Positions 12,400 through 22,136 of a stretch of 64,000 nt of DNA are shown here, piece by piece. A model generated the notes under the pieces. That model worked only from the letters and a program-made list of their open reading frames with translations. It was not told the origin of the DNA and ran no database searches. This stretch comes from Paraburkholderia phenazinium (GTDB lineage: Bacteria > Pseudomonadota > Gammaproteobacteria > Burkholderiales > Burkholderiaceae): positions 620,001 through 684,000 of the forward strand of contig NZ_FSRU01000001.1 of NCBI RefSeq assembly GCF_900142845.1. The letters are read 5' to 3'. Positions within the stretch are counted from its first letter, which is position 1, and every line of letters begins with the position of its first letter. The translations under genes were made by a program, and so were the position numbers.

Positions 12400-13377
12400 A
12401 TGACGAAACCCGGTGCCAAACGTGACGCCGAAGACAGTCTCGCCATCCGTGCGGCGTGGTTGCACTACGCCGCGGGCATGACCCAGGCGGATGTCGCTGC
12501 GCGGCTTGGTGTCAGCAATGTCAAGGCGCATCGGCTCATCACGCGAGCCAATGAGAGCGGCGCCGTGAAGGTCACGATCGATGGCGACGTGGCCGAATGC
12601 ATTCTGCTGGAAGCGGCCCTTTCTCACCGCTACAGCCTGTCCCAATGCGAAGTCGTGCCGGAATTGCACGAAACCGGCCTGCCGTTGCGCGCACTCGGCA
12701 TTGCCGGCGCGCACTTTCTGCAACGCGAGATCGCCGCCCGTCAGGGTGGAACCATCGGTATCGGCCATGGCCGCACGCTGGCCGCGCTAGTGGCCGAGAT
12801 GCCGCGCATGGACGCCGGCAAGGTCCGGTTTGTTTCGCTGCTGGGCGGCGTCACACGCGATTACACCGCAAATCCCTACGACGTGATCCACCGTCTGGCG
12901 GAGCGAACCGGCGCGATGTCGTATGTGATGCCCCTGCCGTTTTTCGCCAATACGGCGGAAGACCGCGAAGTCCTGCTGGCGCAACGCGGCGTGCGCGAAG
13001 TGTTCGATATCGCCGCGCATGCGGATCTGATGATCGTCGGCATTGGGACGGTGTTGCCCGACGCGCAGCTCGTTGCTTCGCAGATGATCGCGCCGGATGA
13101 AATTCGCGAGGTGCGCGATGCAGGCGGCCACGGCGAGGTGCTCGGTCACTTCTTTGATCAGCACGGCAAGTCGGTCGAAACCTCGCTGGCCGCGCGCACC
13201 GTGGCGCCGCAACTTGCCGATCTGACCGGGCGGCGCATCGTCGCCATCGCCGGCGGCCTCGAAAAAGTGGACGCGATTCGTGCTGTTCTCAACAGTGGCC
13301 TGCTCAGCGGCCTGATTACCGACGAGGCCACCGCGCTCGCCCTGAACGACGGCGCTATCAAGGTGGGGGCGTCATGA
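12400..13377 (+). CDS. eryD: SorC/DeoR-type sugar-binding transcriptional regulator (EryD-like)
   Basis: A 325-residue regulator with an N-terminal helix-turn-helix (AGMTQADVAARLGVSNVKAH, about residues 26-45) and a sugar-phosphate-isomerase-like effector domain containing GIGHGRTLAALV and SLLGG. This is the SorC architecture of EryD, the erythritol operon repressor in Brucella and rhizobia. A GGAG ribosome site precedes the ATG. Its stop overlaps the start of the kinase gene (TCATGATGG), so it is the first gene of the polyol operon and probably controls its own expression. The effector is inferred, not shown. Confidence 0.8.
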   Translation: MTKPGAKRDAEDSLAIRAAWLHYAAGMTQADVAARLGVSNVKAHRLITRANESGAVKVTIDGDVAECILLEAALSHRYSLSQCEVVPELHETGLPLRALGIAGAHFLQREIAARQGGTIGIGHGRTLAALVAEMPRMDAGKVRFVSLLGGVTRDYTANPYDVIHRLAERTGAMSYVMPLPFFANTAEDREVLLAQRGVREVFDIAAHADLMIVGIGTVLPDAQLVASQMIAPDEIREVRDAGGHGEVLGHFFDQHGKSVETSLAARTVAPQLADLTGRRIVAIAGGLEKVDAIRAVLNSGLLSGLITDEATALALNDGAIKVGAS

Positions 13378-15002
13378 TGGCCAACCCCGGTGGTGATCTG
13401 GTGATCGGCATCGACGCCGGCACTTCGGTGATCAAGGCTATCGCATTCGATCTCGCAGGACGGCAGATCGCGGCTGCCTCGGTGCCCAATCATTACACGA
13501 CGCATGCCGATGGCGCGGCGTTTCAGTCGCTCGACCAGACATGGACCGATTGCGCGCAGACGCTGCGCAATCTCGGCGCCAAAGTCGAAGGACTCGCGCA
13601 ACGCACGAGGGCGATTGCCGTGACAGGGCAGGGCGATGGTACGTGGCTCGTCGGCGCTAACAACCGGCCTGCCACCGACGCCTGGCTGTGGCTCGACGCG
13701 CGCGCTGCGGATACCGTGCGGCGGTTGCAGCAAAAGCCGGCCAACCGGGCCCGCTTCGAAGCCACCGGCACAGGACTGGCGGCATGCAGCCAGGGCGCAC
13801 AGATCGCCCATATGGCGGTCACCATGCCCGAGGTGCTGGACCGCGCCGAAGTCGCGCTGCATTGCAAGGACTGGTTGTACCTCAACCTCACCGACGTGCG
13901 AGCGACGGACCCGTCGGAGGCGAGCTTCACGTACGGCAACTTCCGCACGCGCCAGTACGACGACGTCGTGATCGACGCGCTCGGACTAACGGCGCGGCGC
14001 GGGCTGTTGCCGGAGATCGTCGACGGCACCGAACTCATGCATCCACTGACGTCCGAAGCGGCTGCGGCCACGGGGCTTCTGGCCGGAACGCCGGTGTGCC
14101 TCGGATTCGTGGATATCGTGATGACGGCGCTCGGCGCGGGCATTCACACCGCCAACGCCGATGGCGCGACCTGCTCGATCATCGGCTCGACCGGCATGCA
14201 TATGCGAGCGGTGCAGAACACCGCCGTGCGTCTGAACGACGAGGGCACAGGCTACGTCATCGCGTTGCCGGTGCCGGGCATGTCGGCGCAGGTGCAGTCG
14301 AACATGGCGGGCACGCTGAACATCGACTGGATCCTGAATCTTGCTTGCGATCTGCTCGCGGAATTCGGCACGGAGTTGTCGCAAAGCGACCGCGTGAAAC
14401 GCATCGACGGATGGCTGCAATCCAGCCGGCCGGGTGCGCATCTGTACCACCCCTACATTGCCGATGCGGGCGAGCGTGGACCTTTCGTCAACCCCAATGC
14501 GCGCGGCAGTTTCATCGGCCTCACCAGTGAAAGCCGTTTCCCCGATCTGTTGCGCTCGGTGGTGGAAGGGCTCGGGATGGCCGCGCGGGACTGTTATGCG
14601 GCCATGGGCGGCGCGATGCCTGCAGAGTTGCGCCTGACAGGCGGTGCGATGCGTTCGCGCGCAGTGCGCTCGGTGCTCGGGGCGGTGGTGGGTGCGCCGG
14701 TTCGTATCTCGCAGCGCGAAGAGGCCGGCGCGGCGGGCGCGGCGATGATGGCGGCGGTCGCGCTCGGCGCGTATCCCGACATGCAGGCGTGTATCGCCGA
14801 ATGGGTTACGCCGCTGCTGGGACAACCCGAGGCGCCGGATCCCGCGCTGATGCAAACCTACGCGCGCGCGTTTCCGGCGTACCAGAAGGCGCGACGCGCT
14901 CTGGAACCGGTGTGGGAGGACATGGCGCAGCAGGCTAAAGCCAGGTGCAGTCCCGAAGCCTGTGCATCCGACAACGCGGTCGAACTGAGGGCGGTGCAAT
15001 GA
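13374..15002 (+). CDS. eryA: FGGY-family carbohydrate kinase, probable erythritol kinase
   Basis: Predicted to phosphorylate erythritol to D-erythritol 1-phosphate. The 542-residue product has the N-terminal phosphate loop IGIDAGTSVIKAIAFD, a catalytic-region segment with WLWLDARAADT, and the C-terminal nucleotide site around LRLTGGAMRSRAVRSVLG. The start overlaps the regulator's stop and the stop overlaps the next start (ATGA), showing translational coupling. Assignment to erythritol rather than another polyol comes from the eryD-A-B-C order and the eryH/eryI-type isomerases downstream. Confidence 0.82.
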   Translation: MMANPGGDLVIGIDAGTSVIKAIAFDLAGRQIAAASVPNHYTTHADGAAFQSLDQTWTDCAQTLRNLGAKVEGLAQRTRAIAVTGQGDGTWLVGANNRPATDAWLWLDARAADTVRRLQQKPANRARFEATGTGLAACSQGAQIAHMAVTMPEVLDRAEVALHCKDWLYLNLTDVRATDPSEASFTYGNFRTRQYDDVVIDALGLTARRGLLPEIVDGTELMHPLTSEAAAATGLLAGTPVCLGFVDIVMTALGAGIHTANADGATCSIIGSTGMHMRAVQNTAVRLNDEGTGYVIALPVPGMSAQVQSNMAGTLNIDWILNLACDLLAEFGTELSQSDRVKRIDGWLQSSRPGAHLYHPYIADAGERGPFVNPNARGSFIGLTSESRFPDLLRSVVEGLGMAARDCYAAMGGAMPAELRLTGGAMRSRAVRSVLGAVVGAPVRISQREEAGAAGAAMMAAVALGAYPDMQACIAEWVTPLLGQPEAPDPALMQTYARAFPAYQKARRALEPVWEDMAQQAKARCSPEACASDNAVELRAVQ

Positions 15003-16510
15003 GTGACAGTCAGATGATCGACCTCGTCGTGGTGGGTGGCGGCATCAACGGCGCAGGCATTGCACGCGATGCAGCCGGTCGGGGATTGTCGGTGGTGCTG
15101 TGCGAGAAAGACGATCTTGCGCAGGGCACCTCGTCGCGTTCGGGCAAACTGGTGCATGGTGGGCTGCGTTATCTTGAGTACTACGAATTTAGACTGGTTC
15201 GCGAAGCCTTGATCGAACGGGAAGTACTCCTCAACGCAGCGCCGCACATCATCTGGCCGATGCGCTTTGTCCTTCCGCACAGCCCTGATGATCGCCCGGC
15301 CTGGCTCGTGCGTCTGGGCCTGTTCCTGTATGACCATCTTGGCGGCCGCAAGAAGCTGCCCGCCACACGCACCCTCGATCTGCGGCGCAGTCCTGAAGGC
15401 GCGCCGATCAAGGACCAGTTCCGCAGAGGCTTCGAATACTCGGACTGCTGGGTCGATGACGCACGTCTTGTCGTGCTCAACGTCGTCGATGCAGCGCAGC
15501 GCGGCGCACAGATCCTCACGCGTACGGCGTTCGTGTCGGCTCAACGCGAAAACGGCGCGTGGCGCGTCGAGTTGCGCGATACGCGCAACGGTAAAAGCCG
15601 CATTGTGATGGCGCGTGGGCTGGTGAATGCGGCCGGGCCGTGGGTGGCGGACATCATCGGTCGCGTGACCGGTGGCCAGTCGACCCGCAAGGTGCGCCTT
15701 GTTAAAGGCAGCCATATCGTCACGCCGAAGTTCTGGGACGGTCCGCACTCGTACCTGGTGCAGAACCACGACAAGCGTGTGATCTTCGTCAATCCGTACG
15801 AAGGCGACAAGGCGCTGATCGGCACCACGGACGTTCCGTGGGACGGCGCGCCGGAGAGCGTGTCGATCGACGACGCGGAGGTCGATTACCTGCTGGCCGC
15901 GGTGAACCGCTATTTCAAGCAGCCATTGCGACGCCTGGACGTCGTGCAGAGCTTCTCCGGGGTACGCCCGCTATACGACGACGGCAACGGCAATCCCTCG
16001 GCGGTGACGCGCGACTATGTGTTCGATCTCGACGCCAACGGCGGCGCGCCGCTGCTCAATGTGTTCGGCGGCAAGATCACCACGTTTCGCAAGCTGTCCG
16101 AGGCGGCGATGCAACATCTGCGGCCGACATTCCCCGCCATGGGACCTGACTGGACCGCGACCGCCACCCTGCCCGGCGGCGAGATCGAGGACGGCGACGT
16201 GCCGCGGTTCATCGCGCGTCTGCAACGCGAGTATCCATGGCTGCCGCGCGAATTGACGGGCTACTACGCGCGGACCTACGGTGCACGCACGGCTCAGGTG
16301 ATCGACTCCGCCCAATCTCTCGCCGATCTCGGCCGTCAGTTCGGGCCGAATTTTTACGAAGCCGAAGTGCGTTACCTGGTGGAGCAGGAGTGGGCCGAAA
16401 CGACGCAGGACATCCTGACGCGGCGGACCAAGCACGGACTGCATATGAACGCCGAGCAGACGGCAGCGTTCGGCGCCTGGTTCGAAGGACTCGACCGGAA
16501 ATCCGCTTAA
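14999..16510 (+). CDS. eryB: FAD-dependent glycerol-3-phosphate dehydrogenase-like enzyme, probable erythritol phosphate dehydrogenase
   Basis: Predicted to oxidise D-erythritol 1-phosphate to D-erythrulose 1-phosphate. The GlpD-type Rossmann motif is LVVVGGGINGAGIARDAAG, followed by SSRSGKLVHGGLRYLE and a C-terminal FGGKITTFRKLSE. The ATG at 14999 overlaps the kinase stop and is chosen over an upstream in-frame start at 14945. At 503 residues it matches GlpD-family length. A second GlpD-like gene lies at 24993. Electron acceptor (quinone or other) cannot be seen. Confidence 0.82.
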   Translation: MSDSQMIDLVVVGGGINGAGIARDAAGRGLSVVLCEKDDLAQGTSSRSGKLVHGGLRYLEYYEFRLVREALIEREVLLNAAPHIIWPMRFVLPHSPDDRPAWLVRLGLFLYDHLGGRKKLPATRTLDLRRSPEGAPIKDQFRRGFEYSDCWVDDARLVVLNVVDAAQRGAQILTRTAFVSAQRENGAWRVELRDTRNGKSRIVMARGLVNAAGPWVADIIGRVTGGQSTRKVRLVKGSHIVTPKFWDGPHSYLVQNHDKRVIFVNPYEGDKALIGTTDVPWDGAPESVSIDDAEVDYLLAAVNRYFKQPLRRLDVVQSFSGVRPLYDDGNGNPSAVTRDYVFDLDANGGAPLLNVFGGKITTFRKLSEAAMQHLRPTFPAMGPDWTATATLPGGEIEDGDVPRFIARLQREYPWLPRELTGYYARTYGARTAQVIDSAQSLADLGRQFGPNFYEAEVRYLVEQEWAETTQDILTRRTKHGLHMNAEQTAAFGAWFEGLDRKSA

Positions 16511-16562
16511 GCCGGACCACGACGAACCCACATCAACACGAGATAAGAGACACGAGACGAAC

Positions 16563-17495
16563 ATGGCTTTCACGCTCGCACTCAACACGAATCCGCTGGT
16601 GAACCGCTTCGCGGAACCGGACGATCTCATCGACGCCATTGCGTACCAGATGAAGATCCGCGACGTGCAGCTCACGCACGAGTTCATCAACCCGTCGTGG
16701 CCCGCGGCAGTGACGCGGCGTCTGACGCGCCAGATGCGCGCAGCGATGGCGCGCACCGGCGTGCGCATCACGTCGGGCATGACCGGGCCGTATGGGCGGC
16801 TCAACCATTTCGGCCATCCGGACGCTGACGTGCGGCGCTATTACGTCGACTGGTTCAAGACCTTCGCTGATATCACAGCGGAGCTTGGCGGCCACTCAAT
16901 CGGCACACAGTTCGCCATTTTCACGTATCGCGACTACGACGACGCAGTGAGGCGCGAAGCCTTGATCCAGACCGCGATTGACTGCTGGTCGGAAGTGGCG
17001 GAACACGCGAAATCGGCGGGATTGCAGTACGTATTCTGGGAACCGATGTCGATCGGACGCGAGTTCGGCGAGACGATCGCCGCGTGCCTTGCGCTGCAAA
17101 AGCGGCTGAGCGCCGCCGACATGGCCGTGCCGATGTGGATGATGGCCGATATCGATCACGGCGACGTGACGAGCGCCAATCCCGACGACTTCGATCCCTA
17201 CGCCTGGGCGCGCGCGGTGCCGCGCGTCTCGCCGATCATCCATATCAAGCAGTCGCTGATGGACAAGGGCGGGCACCATCCTTTCACCGCCGAGTTTAAT
17301 GCTCGCGGCCGTATTCAGCCTGAACCGCTGATCGCCGCGCTTCACGACGGCGGTGGACGGCACAACGAGATCTGCCTCGAGTTGTCGTTCAAGGAACGCG
17401 AACCGAAGGACCGGCAGGTGGTCGAGCAGATTGCCGAGTCGGTCGCGTTCTGGGCGCCGCATTTCGACACCGGCGTGTCCGATCTGAACCTCTAA
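16563..17495 (+). CDS. eryC: TIM-barrel sugar phosphate epimerase, probable D-erythrulose-1-phosphate 3-epimerase
   Basis: A 310-residue protein of the xylose-isomerase-like TIM barrel family. In the Brucella pathway EryC converts D-erythrulose 1-phosphate to L-erythrulose 1-phosphate. Conserved-looking blocks include LTHEFINPSW, GMTGPYGRLNHFGHPD, VFWEPMSIGREFGE and MMADIDHGDVTS, with Glu, His and Asp residues able to bind a divalent metal. It follows eryB by 52 bases. The resemblance to Brucella EryC is from memory and should be confirmed by alignment. Confidence 0.8.
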   Translation: MAFTLALNTNPLVNRFAEPDDLIDAIAYQMKIRDVQLTHEFINPSWPAAVTRRLTRQMRAAMARTGVRITSGMTGPYGRLNHFGHPDADVRRYYVDWFKTFADITAELGGHSIGTQFAIFTYRDYDDAVRREALIQTAIDCWSEVAEHAKSAGLQYVFWEPMSIGREFGETIAACLALQKRLSAADMAVPMWMMADIDHGDVTSANPDDFDPYAWARAVPRVSPIIHIKQSLMDKGGHHPFTAEFNARGRIQPEPLIAALHDGGGRHNEICLELSFKEREPKDRQVVEQIAESVAFWAPHFDTGVSDLNL

Positions 17496-17510
17496 CGGAA
17501 CGAGGCTGCG

Positions 17511-17654
17511 ATGCACGGAGCAATGATCGAAGACGCGGACCAAGGCATCGCACTTCGGCCACCTGACGCGGCGACGTCACCGGTCAAGGCGCGTGCATCC
17601 GGCCCGCTTTCGTTGTGGTTTCGTAGTTCTGAAGTTCAGGAGGTGTCCTCATGA
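17511..17654 (+). CDS. Small open reading frame (47 aa) coupled to the DUF2291 gene
   Basis: Starts ATG after a GAGG ribosome site at five bases' spacing (MHGAMIEDADQGIALRPP...) and ends in TGA that overlaps the next gene's ATG (TCATGAGC). No family is recognised and there is no membrane segment or signal peptide. The good ribosome site plus the overlap suggest that it is translated, either as a small protein or as a device to couple translation of the DUF2291 gene. Confidence 0.45.
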   Translation: MHGAMIEDADQGIALRPPDAATSPVKARASGPLSLWFRSSEVQEVSS

Positions 17655-18307
17655 GCGCAGTTGCATTTACGGTGAATAAACGGCCCCGTCACACTGCTCG
17701 CGCAGTGACCGCCGTCGTGGCGCTGGTGGCCGTGGTCGTGGCGATGGCTTTCAGCGTCAAAGTCGTGAAGATTGGCGCAAGCGGCGATGCGGAAGCGAAG
17801 GTTTTCGATCCCGCTGCCTATGGCACGGCGCAATTTCCGAAGACGCAGGCGGCGATCGAGAGCCGCGCAGTCAGTGCCGATACGCTGGCCGCGGCAATTA
17901 CCAAGGATCAGGATGCGGCGGGCAAACAATACGGTGTGGCAGGCGGCGGCGTAGGTCCCGAAATGTCGGTCAAGTTCACCGGCGTGGCGGATAAGGACGA
18001 TTCCGGCATCTATACCGTCAAGGTGCCGAACCTGCCCGACTCGCTGAGCATCCGCGTGCAAACCGGTCCGGCCATCAACGGCACCGATCTGCGCGACGCT
18101 ACCGGCACCATCAGCTTCGAGCAGTTCACCAATCAGATCGACTACCAGAACGCCGGTTACGCGATCAACACGGCAATGAAGAAAGCGGTTCTGGCGAAGA
18201 TCGATACCAGCAAGCTGGCGGGCAAGACCATCTCCGTGGTGGGCGTGTTCCAGCTGGTCAACCCGAATGGCTGGCTCGTGACGCCGGTCAAACTGGACGT
18301 GAACTGA
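17651..18307 (+). CDS. DUF2291 family membrane-anchored protein of a sugar ABC transporter operon
   Basis: A 218-residue protein with an N-terminal membrane segment (about residues 18-36, AVTAVVALVAVVVAMAFSV) and a periplasmic domain holding the DUF2291-type block VQTGPAINGTDLRDATG and FTNQIDYQNAGYAIN. Proteins of this family repeatedly occur next to RbsA/RbsC-type transporters, but their function is unknown. It has a strong AGGAGG ribosome site. The stop (TGA) overlaps the start of the ATPase gene (CTGATGAG), so it is made with the transporter. Confidence 0.8.
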   Translation: MSAVAFTVNKRPRHTARAVTAVVALVAVVVAMAFSVKVVKIGASGDAEAKVFDPAAYGTAQFPKTQAAIESRAVSADTLAAAITKDQDAAGKQYGVAGGGVGPEMSVKFTGVADKDDSGIYTVKVPNLPDSLSIRVQTGPAINGTDLRDATGTISFEQFTNQIDYQNAGYAINTAMKKAVLAKIDTSKLAGKTISVVGVFQLVNPNGWLVTPVKLDVN

Positions 18308-19845
18308 TGAGTGCGCTCCAGAGTGAACCGCTGGCGAGCGACGTGTTGCTGTCGGCGCGTGACGTCGTCAAGTCGTACGGCGGCGTGCATGCGCTGAAGG
18401 GCGTCAACTTCGATATCCATCGCGGCAAGGTCACCACGCTGTTCGGCGAGAACGGCGCGGGAAAATCGACCTTGATGAAGATTCTCGCGGGCGTGGAAAC
18501 CCCCACGTCGGGAACGATCGAACTCGATGGCGAGCGCGTAGCGTTTGCTTCGGCGAACGATGCGCGCGATCACGGCATCTCGATCATCCATCAGGAACTG
18601 AGTCTTGCGCCCAACCTGAACGTGCGCGACAACATCTTCATGGGACGCGAGCTGCGCGCCGCGACGGGTGTCAATTTTGCCGAAGAGGCGCGCCAGGCGC
18701 GTGCCCTGATGGCAGACCTAGAAGAAGAAATCGATCCATTGACGCGCGTCCACGACTTGCGTCTTGGTCAACAGCAGGTGGTTGAAATTGCACGCGCTCT
18801 ATCAGTGCAATCGCGCATCCTGATCATGGACGAACCGACTTCTGCGCTGAGCGCTTCCGAAGTGGAAGTGCTGTTCAAGGTGATCCGCGACCTGACGAGC
18901 CGTGGCGTGTCGATCGTGTATATCTCGCATCACCTCGAAGAGGCGTTGCAGATCACCGACTACGCAGTCGTATTGCGTGACGGCAGGATCACGGCCACGG
19001 CCGAAGCCAAAGACATCGACCTGGCGTGGATCGTGCGCCACATGGTCGGAGAAAATTTCGATCTCGGTTCGCCGCCGACCGGCTACACGTTTGGCGATGT
19101 CGCGCTGTCGATCAAGGACGTCAGCGTCGCCGACGCATCCGGCTCCGATATGTCGGTCGTCGATCATCTCTCGCTCGATGTGCGGGCCGGCGAGATCGTG
19201 TGCATCTATGGCTTGATGGGCGCAGGGCGCACGGAACTGCTCGAGGCGGTCGCGGGCCGTTTTCCGACCCGCGGCGGGCAGGTTTTGCTCGAAGGCGAGG
19301 ACGTCGCGTCGCTGAGCATTGCGGGGCGCATTGCGAGAGGTCTCGTGCTGGTGCCCGAGGATCGTCAGCGCGATGGACTGGTGCCGACGATGAGCGTCGG
19401 CAGCAATCTGTCGCTTGCGAGCATCGGTACGTTCGTCCGGGGCATGCTGCTGTCGTTCCCACGCGAACGTGAACTGGTCGATCAGTCGATCCGCAATGTC
19501 CGCGTCAAGACGGCCGGCGCGGGCGCGAAGATCGGCTCGCTGTCGGGTGGCAATCAGCAAAAGGTCGTGATCGGCAAGATGCTCGCCACGCACCCGAAAG
19601 TCATTTTGCTCGACGAACCTAGCCGCGGCATCGACATTGGCGCCAAGGCCGAAGTTTTTCGCCTGCTGAGCGAGAGCGCCAAACAAGGCCTCGCGGTGGT
19701 GTTTTCCACGTCTGAAGTAGGTGAATGCCTGAGCATCGCGCACCGGATCGTCGTCATGCGACGCGGCAAGATTTCCGCAGAATTCGGCACCGATGCCACC
19801 AAAGACCAGATCATGGCTGCCTCGGGCGAAGCCGTGGTGATCTGA
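18307..19845 (+). CDS. Sugar ABC transporter ATP-binding protein (RbsA type, two nucleotide-binding domains)
   Basis: Energises uptake of the polyol with the permease and binding protein downstream. The 512 residues hold two ATPase domains. The first has Walker A GENGAGKSTLM near residue 50, signature LRLGQQQVVEIARAL and Walker B ILIMDEPTSAL. The second has a degenerate Walker A (GLMGAGRTELLE) and an intact LSGGNQQKVVIGKML signature, the usual RbsA asymmetry. It matches EryF-type components in other erythritol loci. Confidence 0.92.
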   Translation: MSALQSEPLASDVLLSARDVVKSYGGVHALKGVNFDIHRGKVTTLFGENGAGKSTLMKILAGVETPTSGTIELDGERVAFASANDARDHGISIIHQELSLAPNLNVRDNIFMGRELRAATGVNFAEEARQARALMADLEEEIDPLTRVHDLRLGQQQVVEIARALSVQSRILIMDEPTSALSASEVEVLFKVIRDLTSRGVSIVYISHHLEEALQITDYAVVLRDGRITATAEAKDIDLAWIVRHMVGENFDLGSPPTGYTFGDVALSIKDVSVADASGSDMSVVDHLSLDVRAGEIVCIYGLMGAGRTELLEAVAGRFPTRGGQVLLEGEDVASLSIAGRIARGLVLVPEDRQRDGLVPTMSVGSNLSLASIGTFVRGMLLSFPRERELVDQSIRNVRVKTAGAGAKIGSLSGGNQQKVVIGKMLATHPKVILLDEPSRGIDIGAKAEVFRLLSESAKQGLAVVFSTSEVGECLSIAHRIVVMRRGKISAEFGTDATKDQIMAASGEAVVI

Positions 19846-19871
19846 TCGTCGAAATGCCTGGAGACCTGAAC

Positions 19872-20972
19872 ATGAATCACTCTGCCAAAACTTCCCCATC
19901 GCACCGCACCGGCTGGTTCGGCGACGGTTTCGACCTTGGCAAGATGCTGCTCGAAGGTCGCGCGTTCTTTGCGCTGATCGTGATAGTCACCGTCTTTTCG
20001 TTTCTGTCACCCTATTATTTCGCACTGGAAAACTTCCTGACGATGGCCTCGCACGTGGCTATCTACGGCATTCTCGCCATCGGCATGCTGCTTGTGATCA
20101 TCAATGGCGGCATCGATCTGTCGGTGGGTTCGACGCTCGGGCTTTCCGGGGTGGTCGCCGGCTTCTTTCTGCAGGGTGTGACGCTGAACCTGTTCGGTGT
20201 CGTGCTGTATCCGGCGGTGTGGGTCGTGGTCGTGCTGTGCTGTCTGCTCGGCGCGTTCATCGGTCTCGTCAATGGTGTGCTGATCGCGCGTTTCAAGGTG
20301 CCGGCCTTCGTCGCCACGCTCGGCGTGATGTACGTGGTGCGCGGCCTCGCACTCCTCATGACCAATGGCCTGACTTACAACAACCTTGGCGGTCGTGAGG
20401 ATCTGGGCAACGTCGGCTTCAACTGGCTCGGCTTCGATCGACTGTTCAACGTTCCGGTCGGCGTGCTGATCCTGGCGGTCATCTCGATTCTCGGCAGCCT
20501 CATGCTGACCCGTACTGCGTTTGGCCGCTGGCTCTATGCGTCGGGCGGCAACGAGCGCGCCGCGCAACTCTCCGGGGTGCCGGTGAAGCGCGTGCAGATC
20601 AGCGTCTACATGCTGTCTGGCGTCTGTGCGTCCATCGCCGGGTTGATCCTGTCCTCGCAGTTGACCTCAGCGGGTCCGACCGCCGGCACGACCTACGAAC
20701 TGACGGCCATTGCCGCGGTGGTCATCGGCGGGGCCTCGCTGATGGGCGGCACGGGCAATATCCGCGGCACGCTGCTCGGCGCTTTCGTGATCGGTTTTCT
20801 GTCCGATGGACTGGTGATCATCGGCATCTCTTCATATTGGCAGACGGTTTTCACCGGCGCAGTCATCGTGCTCGCGGTGTTGCTCAACGCCATTCAGTAT
20901 CGCCGCCGTGTCAAGCGCCCAGCGCCGGCCGCCGGTCAACCGACTTCTCCGTTAGGCGGCGGCAAGGCTTGA
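19872..20972 (+). CDS. Sugar ABC transporter permease (RbsC type)
   Basis: Inner-membrane subunit of 366 residues with about ten predicted hydrophobic segments. The family block IINGGIDLSVGSTLGLSG and the cytoplasmic-loop segment TAFGRWLYASGGNERAA, which contacts the ATPase, are clear. The start MNHSAKTS at 19872 was chosen; the frame is open upstream to 19725, inside the ATPase gene. It lies 26 bases after the ATPase gene. Confidence 0.92.
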   Translation: MNHSAKTSPSHRTGWFGDGFDLGKMLLEGRAFFALIVIVTVFSFLSPYYFALENFLTMASHVAIYGILAIGMLLVIINGGIDLSVGSTLGLSGVVAGFFLQGVTLNLFGVVLYPAVWVVVVLCCLLGAFIGLVNGVLIARFKVPAFVATLGVMYVVRGLALLMTNGLTYNNLGGREDLGNVGFNWLGFDRLFNVPVGVLILAVISILGSLMLTRTAFGRWLYASGGNERAAQLSGVPVKRVQISVYMLSGVCASIAGLILSSQLTSAGPTAGTTYELTAIAAVVIGGASLMGGTGNIRGTLLGAFVIGFLSDGLVIIGISSYWQTVFTGAVIVLAVLLNAIQYRRRVKRPAPAAGQPTSPLGGGKA

Positions 20973-21042
20973 GTCGCGCTATCGGCCAGCAAGAAGATGC
21001 CGGATTCCGGCGCTATTACTAACTGAAAACAGGAGACTTACC

Positions 21043-21999
21043 ATGAAGAGCAAAAGAAGAACTTTGGTACTCGCCGCCGCCGTTGCACTGGCGGCGCCGC
21101 TGTTCGCAGGGCAGGCGCATGCGGCGGGCGGACTCGTGACGATCATCGTCAACGATCCGTCCAACCCTTACTGGCTCACCGAAGGCAACGTCGCCGCCGC
21201 CGAAGCGAAAAGGCTCGGCTACACCGCGAACGTGGCAGCCTCGAAGGGCGACACCAACGCGGAAAGCCAGCTCATCGACACCGCGATCACCAATAAGTCC
21301 GTCGCGATCATTCTCGATCCCGCGAACGCGAGCGGTTCCGTCGGCGCCGTGAAGAAGGCTGTCGCCGCCAACATCCCGGTGTTCCTCGTCAATGCCGAAA
21401 TCAACCAGGAAGGGTTGGCCAAGGCGCAGCTCGTATCCAACAACGCCCAGGGCGCAGCGCTCGGCGCGCAGCAATGGGTGAAAGACGTTGGATCGAAGGG
21501 TAATTACGTCGAGTTGCTCGGCTCGCCTTCCGACAACAACGCTGCGACGCGCTCGAATGGCTATACATCGGTGCTCAGCCAGTATCCGGACCTGAAGAAG
21601 GTTGGCTCGCAAGTGGCGAACTGGGACCGTACGCAAGGCTTCAACGCCATGCAGAGCCTGCTTCAGGCGCATCCGGATATCGTCGGCGTGATCAGCGGTA
21701 ACGACGAAATGGCACTCGGTGCGATTGCGGCGCTCAAGCAGTCGGGCAAGCTCGCGAACATCAAGGTAGGGGGCTTCGACGGCTCGCCGACCGCAGTGGC
21801 AGCAGTCAAGGCAGGCGAGTTGCAATACACGGTGCTGCAGCCTGTCGCTACGTTTTCCGTCAAGGCAGTGCAGGAGGCCGACGAATTCCTGAAGACCGGC
21901 AAGACAGGCGCCAAGAATGAAAAGCAGCTGTTCGACTGCGTCCTGATCACGAAGGCGAACGTGGACAAGTACACGTCGGCCTTCACGTTGTCGAAATAA
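21043..21999 (+). CDS. Periplasmic sugar-binding protein of the ABC transporter
   Basis: A 318-residue type I periplasmic binding protein. The signal peptide is about 28 residues with cleavage near AGQAHA-AGG. The N-terminal fold begins VTIIVNDPSNPYWLTEGN, and VISGNDEMALGAIAALKQ marks the second lobe. An AGGAGA ribosome site precedes the ATG. It closes the transporter set. A hairpin after its stop may separate it from tpiA-like eryH, leaving binding protein in excess. The ligand is inferred to be erythritol or a related polyol from neighbours. Confidence 0.9.
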   Translation: MKSKRRTLVLAAAVALAAPLFAGQAHAAGGLVTIIVNDPSNPYWLTEGNVAAAEAKRLGYTANVAASKGDTNAESQLIDTAITNKSVAIILDPANASGSVGAVKKAVAANIPVFLVNAEINQEGLAKAQLVSNNAQGAALGAQQWVKDVGSKGNYVELLGSPSDNNAATRSNGYTSVLSQYPDLKKVGSQVANWDRTQGFNAMQSLLQAHPDIVGVISGNDEMALGAIAALKQSGKLANIKVGGFDGSPTAVAAVKAGELQYTVLQPVATFSVKAVQEADEFLKTGKTGAKNEKQLFDCVLITKANVDKYTSAFTLSK

Positions 22000-22010
22000 T
22001 AACGCGCTAA

Positions 22011-22050
22011 ACATGTAGGAATCCGAAATATTATTGCGGATTTTGCATGT
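22011..22050 (+). terminator. Hairpin between binding-protein gene and eryH (partial terminator)
   Basis: ACATG...AATCCG pairs with CGGATT...CATGT around an A/T-rich loop, with a short T stretch within the 3' arm. A second perfect inverted repeat (CGCGCCGG at 22061-22068 and CCGGCGCG at 22085-22092) follows. Either could attenuate transcription. Confidence 0.4.
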
Positions 22051-22136
22051 AATCGACCCGCGCGCCGGCGTGACTCGAAGCATTCCGGCGCGACTCACCT
22101 CATTTCGAGTGTATATGTCCGCATGAAGAAACAATC

